Assembly (NCBI GenBank): GCA_023418255.1 | Contig: JAEZZZ010000147.1 | Location: 1-24,202, forward strand | DNA from: Bacteroidota bacterium | Lineage (GTDB): Bacteria > Bacteroidota > Bacteroidia > Bacteroidales > Dysgonomonadaceae | DNA length: 24,202 bases | Reading direction: 5' to 3' | Shown here: positions 5,723-13,165 of the stretch, in pieces | Layout of the letters: each line of letters opens with the position of its first letter | How positions within the stretch are numbered: position 1 is the first letter of the stretch | Program-made: the position numbers and the translations under genes | The notes under the pieces: model-generated | The model's input: only the letters and a program-made list of their open reading frames with translations | Told to the model about the DNA's origin: nothing | The model's database searches: none

Positions 5723-6331
5723 ATGGCAAAACCTAAATTTGATTATTATAGCGACCCTAAATTCTACCAAATAATTGAAGATTACGCGCAAAAGGGATTG
5801 ACCGATAAGAACATCGCATGGGCATTGGTAAAAGAGTATGGAGATAATTTATCCCCACAATATTTTAGTGAATTGAAAAATGAAAAGGATAAAAATGGTG
5901 AATTAACCGAACGTGCTAAAAATATATCCGAAGCCTTAGCGCGCGGACGAGATAAGATAAACATGGTCGTACGTGACACATATCTAAAATCCGCACTGGG
6001 GGGCAAGAAAGTAAAAACAGTAGTGAAGCGATATGTTGAAACATCCTGTCCATGTGATGGGCAAAACGAAAACTGTACCGAATGCGGTGGTACAGGGCGC
6101 ATCTTCTCTTCCAATAAAGCCGTAATGCAAGAGAGCGAAATAGAATTAGCTCCAAATATACAGGCGTTGGGAACATGGCTTTTCAATCACGATGACGAGT
6201 GGCGTCAAAAAACAATCGAAGGCAAGAAGTTGGATATAACAACGAAAGGCGAAGAGATAAACAAAGGATTTACAATTGAAATCATAGACAAAAGAGAACA
6301 AGTTGAAGATACAAACGACGAGAGTATATAG
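5723..6331 (+). CDS. terS: terminase small subunit with a cysteine cluster
   Basis: 202 residues. Position immediately before, and overlapping by 29 bp, the large terminase identifies it. Residues 10-55 look like a helix-turn-helix DNA-binding region (KGLTDKNIAWALVKEYG), followed by a helical region with SEALARGRDKINMVVRDTYLKSALGG resembling oligomerisation segments of small terminases. Residues 109-125 contain C109-x-C111 and C118-x2-C121 in a DnaJ-like setting (CPCDGQNENCTECGGTG), probably a zinc site. The C-terminal part (NIQALGTWLFNHDDEW) fits the segment that contacts the large subunit. Role: recognise packaging DNA and recruit the motor. The cysteine cluster may add DNA contact or stabilise the ring. 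Confidence 0.82.
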   Translation: MAKPKFDYYSDPKFYQIIEDYAQKGLTDKNIAWALVKEYGDNLSPQYFSELKNEKDKNGELTERAKNISEALARGRDKINMVVRDTYLKSALGGKKVKTVVKRYVETSCPCDGQNENCTECGGTGRIFSSNKAVMQESEIELAPNIQALGTWLFNHDDEWRQKTIEGKKLDITTKGEEINKGFTIEIIDKREQVEDTNDESI

Positions 6332-7484
6332 TACGGTCGATAAAGCCATAAAAGACGGATTTACGACGGTTTCAGCGCAAGGAAGCTCACGCTCAGGAAA
6401 AACCTTTAATATTGTGCTGTGGCTTGTTATATACCTTCTTCAACATCCGAACACACGATTATCGATTGTGCGGGCGACACTCCCGGCATTAAAAGGTTCC
6501 GTATTTGTTGATTTTAAAAAGATACTGTACAAACTGGGGTTATTCGATGAAAAGGCATTGAACAAATCAGAGTTTATCTACACATTCCCTAATGGCTCAT
6601 GGGTGGAGTTTTTCTCCACAGATAGTGAGCAAAAGATACGCGGTAGGAAGCGTGATGTTCTGTATGCCAACGAAGCAAATGAATTGAAATTTATCGAATG
6701 GCAGCAGCTTAAAATGCGTACAACCCAGTTTGCAATTGTGGACTATAATCCATCTTTTACAGATGACCATTGGCTTTGCGATATAAATAAAGACAAAAAA
6801 ACATTTCACTTTATTTCTACATACAAAGACAATCCATTCTTAGAACAAACAATTATAGATGAAATCGAGAGCTTACAACATAAAAATAAATCTCTATGGC
6901 AGATATATGGATTGGGATTGCAAGCGCAAATAGAGGGGCTTATATTCACGAACGTAGAGGTTGTGGATGAAATCCCTTCATGGATAAAAAAGCGTTGGAT
7001 TGGCATTGACTTTGGATATACATTTGACCCGACAGCAATAGGCGAAGTGGCTATACAGGGGAATGATTTATACATAGATGAAATATGCTACAAAACAAAA
7101 ATGCTTTCAGGCGATATTATCAGGGAGTTGAAGCCTTATGATAGTTATGAAGTTATCTCCGAGAGTGCCGACCCGCGTCTTATTGATGAGATAAAGAACG
7201 GAGGGATAAATATCCATCCCGTAGAAAAGTTTCCCGGTTCTATCATGGCGGGAATTAATAAACTGCTGGAGTACAACATTAAGATTACAAGGCGTTCGTT
7301 TAACGCGTTGAGAGAGTTTAAAAATTACACCTACAAACAAGACAAGGAGGGCAAATGGTTAAACGAACCTATCGACGCTTTTAACCATATAATAGACCTG
7401 GTACGCTATGTAGTATTAGCCAAAGTACTCGGAAGAATCCAAACAACCAAAATTTATACCAAAGAAGAATTAGGAATATATTGA
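6303..7484 (+). CDS. terL: terminase large subunit
   Basis: 393 residues, PBSX/Terminase_3 type. The N-terminal ATPase has Walker A at 27-34 (GSSRSGKT) and a Walker B with catalytic Glu around 118-127 (RDVLYANEANE). The C-terminal RNase H-like nuclease has its first acidic residue at D236 in GIDFGYTFDPTA, a second in SADPRLIDEI and a third in DAFNHIIDLVRY near the end. All motor and nuclease signatures are therefore present. It drives ATP-dependent packaging and cuts concatemeric DNA at the portal. ATG 6303 gives Walker A at a normal distance from the N terminus. The protein is slightly short for the family but shows no truncation. The portal gene follows after one base. Confidence 0.95.
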   Translation: MKIQTTRVYSTVDKAIKDGFTTVSAQGSSRSGKTFNIVLWLVIYLLQHPNTRLSIVRATLPALKGSVFVDFKKILYKLGLFDEKALNKSEFIYTFPNGSWVEFFSTDSEQKIRGRKRDVLYANEANELKFIEWQQLKMRTTQFAIVDYNPSFTDDHWLCDINKDKKTFHFISTYKDNPFLEQTIIDEIESLQHKNKSLWQIYGLGLQAQIEGLIFTNVEVVDEIPSWIKKRWIGIDFGYTFDPTAIGEVAIQGNDLYIDEICYKTKMLSGDIIRELKPYDSYEVISESADPRLIDEIKNGGINIHPVEKFPGSIMAGINKLLEYNIKITRRSFNALREFKNYTYKQDKEGKWLNEPIDAFNHIIDLVRYVVLAKVLGRIQTTKIYTKEELGIY

Positions 7485-7485
7485 T

Positions 7486-8889
7486 ATGGACATAATCAGC
7501 TATTTTAAAAACATAACACTTCGCGCGGCAGGTGTAGATAGAGATTTGCTCACACTCATCAAGGATAAGGATATATCCAAAGCCAAAGAGTTATTTGAAG
7601 ACAGAAGCGATGAAGTGAAAAAAGCTATTTCAGAATACAATCCTGAATCCCATGCCATCATGAAGCGACCTAATAAGCCTCGCAAAAATCGTAATGACTA
7701 CGTGACAGAAAAACTTCCTCGTTCATGGCAAAAGCATATCAATGAAGTAGAATTATTCTTCTTGCTTAATAATCCAATCAAATGGACTTGCGATGCAATA
7801 GAAGATGCCGCGTTTGGCGCATTTTCCGACTTCCTGAACGAACATCGTTTTAATACCACAATGAGAGAGTGTAAGCGATTGGCGGGTGCGGAAACTCATT
7901 CTGCTAAACTATATCACATCTTCCAAGAAGATGGACAGCCAAAGGTACGGGTTCAAGTATTAAGCAAATCGCGGGGGTTTGACCTTTATCCTTTATTTAA
8001 CCAATATGGTCAATTGCTCGCTTTTGGGGTTGGGTATTATTTAAAGGTTGGTGGAAAGACCGTTGAACATTTCGATATACATACAAACGATGTTATTTAC
8101 AGATGTAAAAAGACTTCCGTTTCGTGGGACATTGACGCTGTGCCTAATCCAACAGGAAAAATAAACGTAGTATATTATCCTCAACAAGAGGCGTGGCGGG
8201 GTGCTCAAGCTCGAATTGAGCGCGATGAGATGCTAGACAGTAAATCGGCGGATACGAATAATTATTTTGCCGACCCAGTTGCTGCGGCAACGACAGATGT
8301 GATAAAAAGCCTTGCCGACCCTGAAACAATAGGCAAGTTAATACATCTACAAGGAAGAGACAGCGATTTTAGGTATATAGAACCACCGGCATCAAATGAG
8401 TTAAAAGAATCGGAGAAAAGAACTAATCGGCAGGCGATTTTAGATGATACGTTCACGCCGCCTTTTGACTTCACTTCATTGTCCGGATTAGGAATGTTGT
8501 CGGGAGAAACTATTCGAAGGATAATGATTCCCGGATACATCAAACGTAATAGAAATATTGAAATCTATGATGAACTGATAGATAGAGAAAAAAATATAAT
8601 TATAGCAATTATCTCAAAGGTGCTCGACCCCTCAATAAGTTTTGAAAACGTGGTTATAAAGCATGAGTTTCAAGACCCATTCGGAGAAAGCAAAAGCGTA
8701 TCAGATATAGTTTCCGCTTATTCCGCTGGGTTATTATCGCTCGAATCGGCGGTGAAACTTCTCGGTATGGTTGATGATTCTAATGCGGAAGTTGAAAGAA
8801 TATTGGACGAACAGAAAGAAAAAAGCAAATTGTCAGAAAAAAATATCGATAATGAACTTCTTTCGCCGAACGGACATACCAAAATGTAA
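7486..8889 (+). CDS. portal protein
   Basis: 467 residues, a usual size for the SPP1 Gp6/phage portal family. Support comes from its place directly after large terminase and from the composition: an N-terminal helical region with NRNDYVTEKLPRSWQK, a central beta-rich wing (KVRVQVLSKSRGFDLYPLFNQYGQLLAFGV), and a later helical segment with DFTSLSGLGMLSGETIRRIMIPGYIKRNRNIEIYDE typical of the stem and crown of portals. It forms the dodecameric ring through which DNA enters and to which connectors and tail attach. No Mu gpF-like head morphogenesis gene follows, which is unusual. The next element is a terminator. Confidence 0.88.
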   Translation: MDIISYFKNITLRAAGVDRDLLTLIKDKDISKAKELFEDRSDEVKKAISEYNPESHAIMKRPNKPRKNRNDYVTEKLPRSWQKHINEVELFFLLNNPIKWTCDAIEDAAFGAFSDFLNEHRFNTTMRECKRLAGAETHSAKLYHIFQEDGQPKVRVQVLSKSRGFDLYPLFNQYGQLLAFGVGYYLKVGGKTVEHFDIHTNDVIYRCKKTSVSWDIDAVPNPTGKINVVYYPQQEAWRGAQARIERDEMLDSKSADTNNYFADPVAAATTDVIKSLADPETIGKLIHLQGRDSDFRYIEPPASNELKESEKRTNRQAILDDTFTPPFDFTSLSGLGMLSGETIRRIMIPGYIKRNRNIEIYDELIDREKNIIIAIISKVLDPSISFENVVIKHEFQDPFGESKSVSDIVSAYSAGLLSLESAVKLLGMVDDSNAEVERILDEQKEKSKLSEKNIDNELLSPNGHTKM

Positions 8890-8942
8890 CCGTTTGGCAG
8901 AATTATTGTTCTTAGTGTCATAATCATAATAATGTTTTTTTG

Positions 8943-8980
8943 TAGCACTTTGTTTGTGAAAATAGAGTGCTATCTTTTTT
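8943..8980 (+). terminator. rho-independent terminator after portal
   Basis: TAGCACT (8943-8949) pairs perfectly with AGTGCTA (8966-8972); a T-rich tract TCTTTTTT (8973-8980) follows. The loop is 16 nt, so strength may be moderate. Confidence 0.65.
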
Positions 8981-9027
8981 AATTAAAGGCAATGAATGTA
9001 ACCCGTTAAAAACTTTTAATCAAATAC

Positions 9028-9059
9028 TTTGCTATCTCTTGCACATATAGGTAAATTTG
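9028..9059 (+). promoter_or_regulatory. Bacteroidota-type promoter of the zinc-ribbon gene
   Basis: TTTG (9028-9031), a 20-bp spacer and TAAATTTG (9052-9059) give a full match to the -33/-7 pattern, 16 bp before the ATG of the 52-residue zinc-ribbon gene. The short leader would be about 10 nt. Confidence 0.8.
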
Positions 9060-9075
9060 CTTAAAAGATTGTTGC

Positions 9076-9234
9076 ATGAGAGAGGGTGGAATTATTTATA
9101 ACGGTTTAGAAGACGAAATCAGATGTCCAAAATGCGGACACTTTTTCACATCCATAAAACCATCCCTTGAAAAAGGGCAATCCGTATTAGTTTATTGCAA
9201 GAAATGTTTTACTAAACATACTGTTTCAAAATAA
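9076..9234 (+). CDS. 52-residue zinc-ribbon protein (Com-like)
   Basis: The frame starts with MREGGIIYNGLEDE and has C17-x2-C20 and C41-x2-C44 separated by 20 residues, with GHFF after the first knuckle and basic residues (KKCFTKH) around the second. This is the layout of a single treble-clef or zinc-ribbon domain and resembles the small Com-type phage proteins, of which Mu Com binds mRNA to allow translation of the mom modification gene. The gene has its own promoter at 9028-9059 and is followed by a hairpin at 9256-9289, so it is a one-gene unit within the head operon between portal and scaffold. RNA or DNA binding is plausible; the target is unknown. Confidence 0.75.
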   Translation: MREGGIIYNGLEDEIRCPKCGHFFTSIKPSLEKGQSVLVYCKKCFTKHTVSK

Positions 9235-9251
9235 TTATTTAACCAAAACCA

Positions 9252-9289
9252 AGCCAAAGGCTATTTCCAAAAGGGAGTAGCCTTTTTTT
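9252..9289 (+). terminator. terminator-like hairpin before scaffold gene, with mini-hairpin
   Basis: GGCTATTTCC (9259-9268) pairs with GGGAGTAGCC (9273-9282) over AAAA, with G-U wobbles, and T7 follows (9283-9289). The 5' arm GGCT can pair instead with AGCC (9252-9255) across AAA. The T run ends 14 bp before the scaffold ATG. The 18-base AACCAAGCCAAAGGCTAT recurs before the gene at 22047. Confidence 0.75.
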
Positions 9290-9303
9290 ATTAACAAAAA
9301 ACT

Positions 9304-9942
9304 ATGAATAGCAAAATTTATGAAGCCTTAAAAACAAGTTATAGTAATTTGGGTTTAAGCGACAAGGTTTTAAAGGCGCATGCGGAAATGCTCGCGAATT
9401 TAGGCTTTGTGACAGATGAAAATCTTGCCTCCGTGATTAAAGGGCAAGAAGCGACCTTAAAAGAGTTTCAAAGTTCAGCCGACAAGGATAGAGCAGCGAA
9501 AGCAAAAGCGGAGCAGGAATTAGCCAATCTTCATGAACAACTTAAATCTAAACAAGGGGGCGATAACGAGCAACCTGAGAAAAAAGACACCGAATTAACT
9601 CCCGAGTCCATTTCGAAGTTAATTAAAGATGAACTTGCAAGGGTAGTGGTTCCAATTCAGGAGCAATTAACGCGGAAAGAAGCAGAGGAGGAACGCCATG
9701 CAAGGGCAACAAAAATTTTAACCAAAGCGAAAGAACTGCAAATACCCGAATGGCGAATAAATGAGGGTTTCAACATCGCGGAAGATGCCGATGAAGAAGC
9801 AATCAACACCTATTTGTCAGGCGTAAAGAAAAACATCACAACCGCAGGGCTTGAACAGAAAGAGGCATTCCCTTTATCAACATCCAAAAACTTCATCAAT
9901 GAAGAAGCTAAACGATTTGTGAACGGATTGCCAAGTATCTAA
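9304..9942 (+). CDS. capsid scaffold protein
   Basis: 212 residues. It lies between portal and the capsid genes and is a charged, almost wholly helical protein: a helical N terminus (IYEALKTSYSNLGLSDKVLKAHAEMLANLG), a long coiled-coil-like stretch about residues 48-84 (KEFQSSADKDRAAKAKAEQELANLHEQLK), a polar linker with GGDNEQPEKKD, a second charged helix 103-140, and a small C-terminal helix cluster. This is the normal plan of phage scaffolds, which guide prohead assembly and leave or are cleaved before packaging. No protease motif (Ser-His) is visible, and no separate protease gene is seen, so release without cleavage or by other means is inferred. Confidence 0.8.
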   Translation: MNSKIYEALKTSYSNLGLSDKVLKAHAEMLANLGFVTDENLASVIKGQEATLKEFQSSADKDRAAKAKAEQELANLHEQLKSKQGGDNEQPEKKDTELTPESISKLIKDELARVVVPIQEQLTRKEAEEERHARATKILTKAKELQIPEWRINEGFNIAEDADEEAINTYLSGVKKNITTAGLEQKEAFPLSTSKNFINEEAKRFVNGLPSI

Positions 9943-9961
9943 TCTTAAACTCTAAACAAAA

Positions 9962-10540
9962 ATGATTAAATTAAACAGAAAATCACTTGCGGGCGGAATG
10001 CCAAAAATTTGGCGCGGTGAAGCAGAAGTCTTACCCGGCTCGTATAAATTGAAGAATATGCCGTCGGTCGGTACTGTTATCGACAGAGGCGTATTAGCGT
10101 ACGCCGACACTTCCAAACTGGAGTGTACGATTGTGAGAACGGTAAAGGCGGTTGAAAATATCAGCACTACAAAATTGTCAATTGCCAAAGGTTCTATCGT
10201 TGAGGTAGGAACAAAGCTGTCTAATGGTACTACTGCCGCAACCGTAAAATCCATTGATACGTCAAATGCCGACAAAGATGTTTTGACACTCGATAAAACA
10301 ATTGCGGGTGTTGAAGCAGGAAATGTATTATTTGAGGCTACAGACGACACTACTCCAATTGCGGAACCCAATGCCGTTGTGGCTGCTGTAAAAGAGGTTG
10401 AAGATCTTAAGAAAGACGTTATCGACCTTGCGTATGAAGCGAATGTGCTGAAAGATATTGCATCTCCCGTTCCGGCTGATTGGCTGCAAGCGGGAATGTG
10501 TCTGAAAAACAACCACAGTATTAAATTCTTTAACCAATAA
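9962..10540 (+). CDS. head fibre / capsid decoration protein
   Basis: 192 residues. The N-terminal part (GMPKIWRGEAEVLPGSYKLKN, then GTVIDRGVLAYADTSKLECTIVRTVKA) resembles the head fibre proteins annotated before the major capsid gene of many Bacteroidota phages; the middle is Thr- and Val-rich and beta-like (residues about 55-130), and the end is a helix plus ADWLQAGMCLKNNHSIKFFNQ. It stands between scaffold and major capsid protein, where decoration proteins usually are. It probably coats or projects from the head, possibly binding host or mucus surface, but that is inference. It starts 19 bp after the scaffold and ends 5 bp before the capsid gene. Confidence 0.7.
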   Translation: MIKLNRKSLAGGMPKIWRGEAEVLPGSYKLKNMPSVGTVIDRGVLAYADTSKLECTIVRTVKAVENISTTKLSIAKGSIVEVGTKLSNGTTAATVKSIDTSNADKDVLTLDKTIAGVEAGNVLFEATDDTTPIAEPNAVVAAVKEVEDLKKDVIDLAYEANVLKDIASPVPADWLQAGMCLKNNHSIKFFNQ

Positions 10541-10545
10541 AATCT

Positions 10546-11655
10546 ATGGAACAATTTTTATATAGCTCAATATTCGGCGACTTGACACGTGTGGTGCAAG
10601 CACGTATCGATGAAGCTGATTTGGCGCGTAAGCGTCTGTTTGACAAAACGCATTACGAAGAACGTCTAACATGGGATACTCCCACTACCGGATTAAACTT
10701 CGAGGAGATTATCGGAAAATACGGTTTGACCATTTCGGCTGCTACAGTAGGCGACAGCGGTAAAGAACCGATTCGTCCGTATAACGGTTTGGATACTCTT
10801 GCTGAGAGAGTGCTCAAGCATGCCCATACCTACCCGATGACCATTCAGGAATATCGTAAGGTATTATCTCTCTTGGATAGCCGCGCGTTGGGTGATGACG
10901 TAGTGAAAAACGAACTTATACGCATAATGTGGGGTAACGTCAGCGATGCCGTGAATGGTGTCAAGTCAAAGCTTGACATGATTTTCTTGGGTGCATTGTC
11001 AAATGAAGGAAAATTCGAGTTTGACGAAACGACTAACCCTGAAGGTGGTGTAAGAGGCACGATTGATTATAAGATGCCGGAGGAAAACAAAGCGAAAGTG
11101 AAAAAGGATTGGACTGTGGCGAACATAGACACGGTGGACGTATTTGAGGACTTGCAGGCGATGCAAGAAGCATATGCGGACAAATCCCCTATCGCTGAGG
11201 TATGGTTATCGCAAAGCAAGCTGAGTTACATCCTTAGAAACAAAGCAATCAAGCAAATTATCTACGGTACTGACCGAAAGAATTCACCGTTGTTGCTGAG
11301 CACGCTCAATGAGTTTATGCAAATTAACAATATGCCGACATTTAAAGTTATCCAACGCCAAGTGGGTATCTTGAACCAAGAAGGTGTATTAAATTCATAC
11401 ACTCCTTTCAATTCGAAGAATTTGGTGTTTGTGCCTGAAGGTAATCTCGGTGTGATTAAAAACGCATTTGCCGATAGTGAGTTGCGACCTGAACCGGGTG
11501 TTACATACTCCAACGATGGCCGTATTCGCATCTCTCAATGGGGTGTGGGTGAAACAACCAACTCTAACGGGGTTGAATTCACAAAAGCGGAATCTCTGTC
11601 ATTACCTGTTATTACTGCTATTAACGGTATTTATTCACTTAAAACCGAAGCATAA
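10546..11655 (+). CDS. major capsid protein
   Basis: 369 residues, close to the typical size of phage capsid protein E-type HK97-fold subunits. The N-terminal YSSIFGDLTRVVQARIDEADLARKR, the middle TYPMTIQEYRKVLSLLD, and the C-terminal NLVFVPEGNLGVIKNAFADSE, then TYSNDGRIRISQWGV are features of capsid subunits of this group: the VFVPEGNLGVIK strand belongs to the P-domain and the final beta strands to the A-domain. Gene order (scaffold, fibre, capsid, connectors) supports it. It is expected to be the most abundant phage protein. Its stop codon shares a base with the ATG of the following connector gene (TAATG), so both are translationally coupled. Confidence 0.9.
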   Translation: MEQFLYSSIFGDLTRVVQARIDEADLARKRLFDKTHYEERLTWDTPTTGLNFEEIIGKYGLTISAATVGDSGKEPIRPYNGLDTLAERVLKHAHTYPMTIQEYRKVLSLLDSRALGDDVVKNELIRIMWGNVSDAVNGVKSKLDMIFLGALSNEGKFEFDETTNPEGGVRGTIDYKMPEENKAKVKKDWTVANIDTVDVFEDLQAMQEAYADKSPIAEVWLSQSKLSYILRNKAIKQIIYGTDRKNSPLLLSTLNEFMQINNMPTFKVIQRQVGILNQEGVLNSYTPFNSKNLVFVPEGNLGVIKNAFADSELRPEPGVTYSNDGRIRISQWGVGETTNSNGVEFTKAESLSLPVITAINGIYSLKTEA

Positions 11656-11963
11656 TGACTTATAGGGAATATTTCACAGCTGTATTAGGGCGGTTCGGTG
11701 TCGAGCCTGCTCTAATATCAGTTATCCTTGCCAATCAGAAACTGAATGAATCTGATGTTGTCGACGTGCCTACGGCTGAATTGGCAATGTACGAAGAAGC
11801 GTCATCGATGATTGGCGGTGTAAGCTCTATTTCCGAGAATGGTTTTTCAATCTCTTGGAGTGAAAGCGGCTTTCTGAAATGGTATTCCCTTTTGGCAAAT
11901 AAGTTAGGAAAGGAGAATCTTCTTTCTACGAATATTATAAGCGAAGAATCTGACATATGGTAA
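11655..11963 (+). CDS. head-tail connector, DUF6706-like
   Basis: 102 residues directly coupled to the capsid gene by a one-base overlap. Helices with YREYFTAVLGRFGVEPALISVIL and DVPTAELAMYEEASSMIGGVSS are followed by SISWSESGFLKWYSLLANKLG, a pattern I associate with the small helical proteins that attach below the portal (adaptor family) in Bacteroidota phages and with a domain called DUF6706. It probably forms the first connector ring. No enzyme motif. The stop shares a base with the ATG of the next small gene. Confidence 0.65.
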   Translation: MTYREYFTAVLGRFGVEPALISVILANQKLNESDVVDVPTAELAMYEEASSMIGGVSSISENGFSISWSESGFLKWYSLLANKLGKENLLSTNIISEESDIW

Positions 11964-12100
11964 TGAAGAAACTTGAGATTAAAGACGCGTTTACCGACAA
12001 GCACAATGGACGCGCTTACAAAGTAGGCGAAGTTGTTGAGTTTGAAGATAAGCGCGCGAATGAATTATTGAAAACAAAGCTTGTTAAACTTGTGAAGTAA
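11963..12100 (+). CDS. small head-tail region protein, 45 residues
   Basis: The frame MKKLEIKDAFTDKHNGRAYKV, then GEVVEFEDKRANELLKTKLVKLVK, matches a short beta-rich protein common in head-tail modules of many phages (a D-K-x-x-G-x-x-Y-K-x-G-x-V-x-x-F motif followed by R-A-x-E-L-L). It is flanked on both sides by TAATG overlaps with connector genes, which is strong evidence that it is translated. It probably has a structural role in the connector, or helps assembly; its precise role is unknown. Confidence 0.75.
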   Translation: MKKLEIKDAFTDKHNGRAYKVGEVVEFEDKRANELLKTKLVKLVK

Positions 12101-12426
12101 TGTATTTCGCTCCTCATACACTTGAATTATTTGTGGAATCACCCATTGTTGAAGATGAAAACGGAGACCCTATCAGCCAGCCGCAAAGCGAGTGGAGAAA
12201 AATAGGGATGTGCCGCTGTGATGATGCGGGCAATCAGACACTGTACGGTGAAAACGGTATCGCCTATAATCCTTTGTACAAGATTGTCTTCAATAAAGGC
12301 ATTCTTTTGAAAAAGGGCATGACGGTCAGATCCTTGCGAGCAGATGGAAGTGTGAGAGGAGAAGGAAAGATAGATAGAGCAGTCGAGTGTAATTATCTTA
12401 ATTATCAAGCCGTATGGTTGATTTAG
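12100..12426 (+). CDS. head-tail adaptor/stopper protein
   Basis: 108 residues, beta-rich, starting MYFAPHTLELFV and containing EWRKIGMCRCDDAGNQT, GIAYNPLYKIVFNKGILLKKGM and VRSLRADGSVRGEGKIDRA. This strand arrangement and its place as the third small gene after the capsid gene match the stopper/head-closure proteins (SPP1 gp16-like) that close the channel under the adaptor. It overlaps the following gene by 13 bp. Two Cys in MCRCDD may be structural. The call relies mainly on position, size and secondary-structure character. Confidence 0.6.
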   Translation: MYFAPHTLELFVESPIVEDENGDPISQPQSEWRKIGMCRCDDAGNQTLYGENGIAYNPLYKIVFNKGILLKKGMTVRSLRADGSVRGEGKIDRAVECNYLNYQAVWLI

Positions 12427-12770
12427 TATCCTATTTTGATGAAGCCTTTGACGAGTTCAAAGAGAACATGAAAAATGACCTTGTTGCTATCGGAGAAGAA
12501 GCTGTTGAAGATTGCATAAGGGAAGGGAACTATCAAGACCGTTCGGGTAAATTAAGAAAGTCAAACGTCTATGCTGTTACCGATGATGGTATTTTTAAGT
12601 CAAATGCGACCGATGAATCAATGGACGCAATAATTAAAAGAGACACAGAAGGCGTTTCTATTATCCTTGCCAATAGCATGCCTTATGCTTCTTACGTGGA
12701 AGCCAAAGGTTTTAATGTTCAATCTATGCAACGTCTAAAAATTAAGAACCAACTATATGACCGGGAATGA
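12414..12770 (+). CDS. HK97 gp10-like tail completion protein
   Basis: 118 residues. It starts with a helix (LVSYFDEAFDEFKENMKNDLVAIGEEAVEDCI) and then has NYQDRSGKLRKSNVYAVTDDG and a late MPYASYVEAKGFNVQSMQRL. The motif with D-R-x-G-x-L-R-x-S and the final Y-A-x-Y-V-E-x-K-G is the signature of the gp10/neck protein family that joins the head to the tail tube. It overlaps its upstream and downstream neighbours by 13 and 14 bp, as expected in a compact structural operon. Role: completion of the head-tail joint. Confidence 0.75.
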   Translation: MVDLVSYFDEAFDEFKENMKNDLVAIGEEAVEDCIREGNYQDRSGKLRKSNVYAVTDDGIFKSNATDESMDAIIKRDTEGVSIILANSMPYASYVEAKGFNVQSMQRLKIKNQLYDRE

Positions 12771-13161
12771 TGTAAAAAACATACTCAGAAAATATCTGCT
12801 AAGCAATGTTAGCGGTGTTGATGTGTTTAAGGATACGCATCCCCCTGTAACGAAAAAAGACAACTTTGAAAGAATTGTTGTCAATACGTTGGGGCTGAAT
12901 GGGAATTCATGGCGTGAAGGCTTTGCCAATGTTAATTGGTTTGTTCCCTATTATACAAAAAGAGGCTATGATGAACCAGATGGGGCAAGGATGACTGAAG
13001 TTGAAGCAAAACTCGATAAACTATTTAAAAAATCGCTCTTATTTACATTAAATGATGAACAGATGATTGTCCGAATGGACAGTATCAAACAAGATGAGGA
13101 GAAACAGACATTCTCCTATTTCATAAACGTTAAACTTGAATTACAAATAACTAATTTTTAA
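12757..13161 (+). CDS. tail terminator/completion protein
   Basis: 134 residues. Helix at the N terminus (VKNILRKYLLSNVSGVDVFKD), then FERIVVNTLGLNGNSWREGFANVNWFVPYYTKRG and beta strands near the C terminus (TFSYFINVKLELQITNF). This alpha/beta layout in the gene directly before the tail tube gene is that of tail terminators (lambda gpU/SPP1 gp17-like), which cap the tube at its head-proximal end. A functional motif is not available for this family, so the call rests on order, size and predicted strand content. Confidence 0.65.
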   Translation: MTGNDVKNILRKYLLSNVSGVDVFKDTHPPVTKKDNFERIVVNTLGLNGNSWREGFANVNWFVPYYTKRGYDEPDGARMTEVEAKLDKLFKKSLLFTLNDEQMIVRMDSIKQDEEKQTFSYFINVKLELQITNF

Positions 13162-13165
13162 TACT

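Noticed and set aside
5387..6186. Several minus-strand frames opposite the ParB-like and small terminase genes
   Set aside because: They lie antisense to well-supported genes, are rich in Leu, Ser, Cys and Phe as expected from complementary AT-rich codons, and lack promoters.
9952..10554. 200-codon minus-strand frame opposite the head fibre gene
   Set aside because: It is an antisense shadow: the + strand gene has capsid-operon context and protein-like sequence, while the minus frame is low-complexity Ser/Ala/Val/Phe without motifs.
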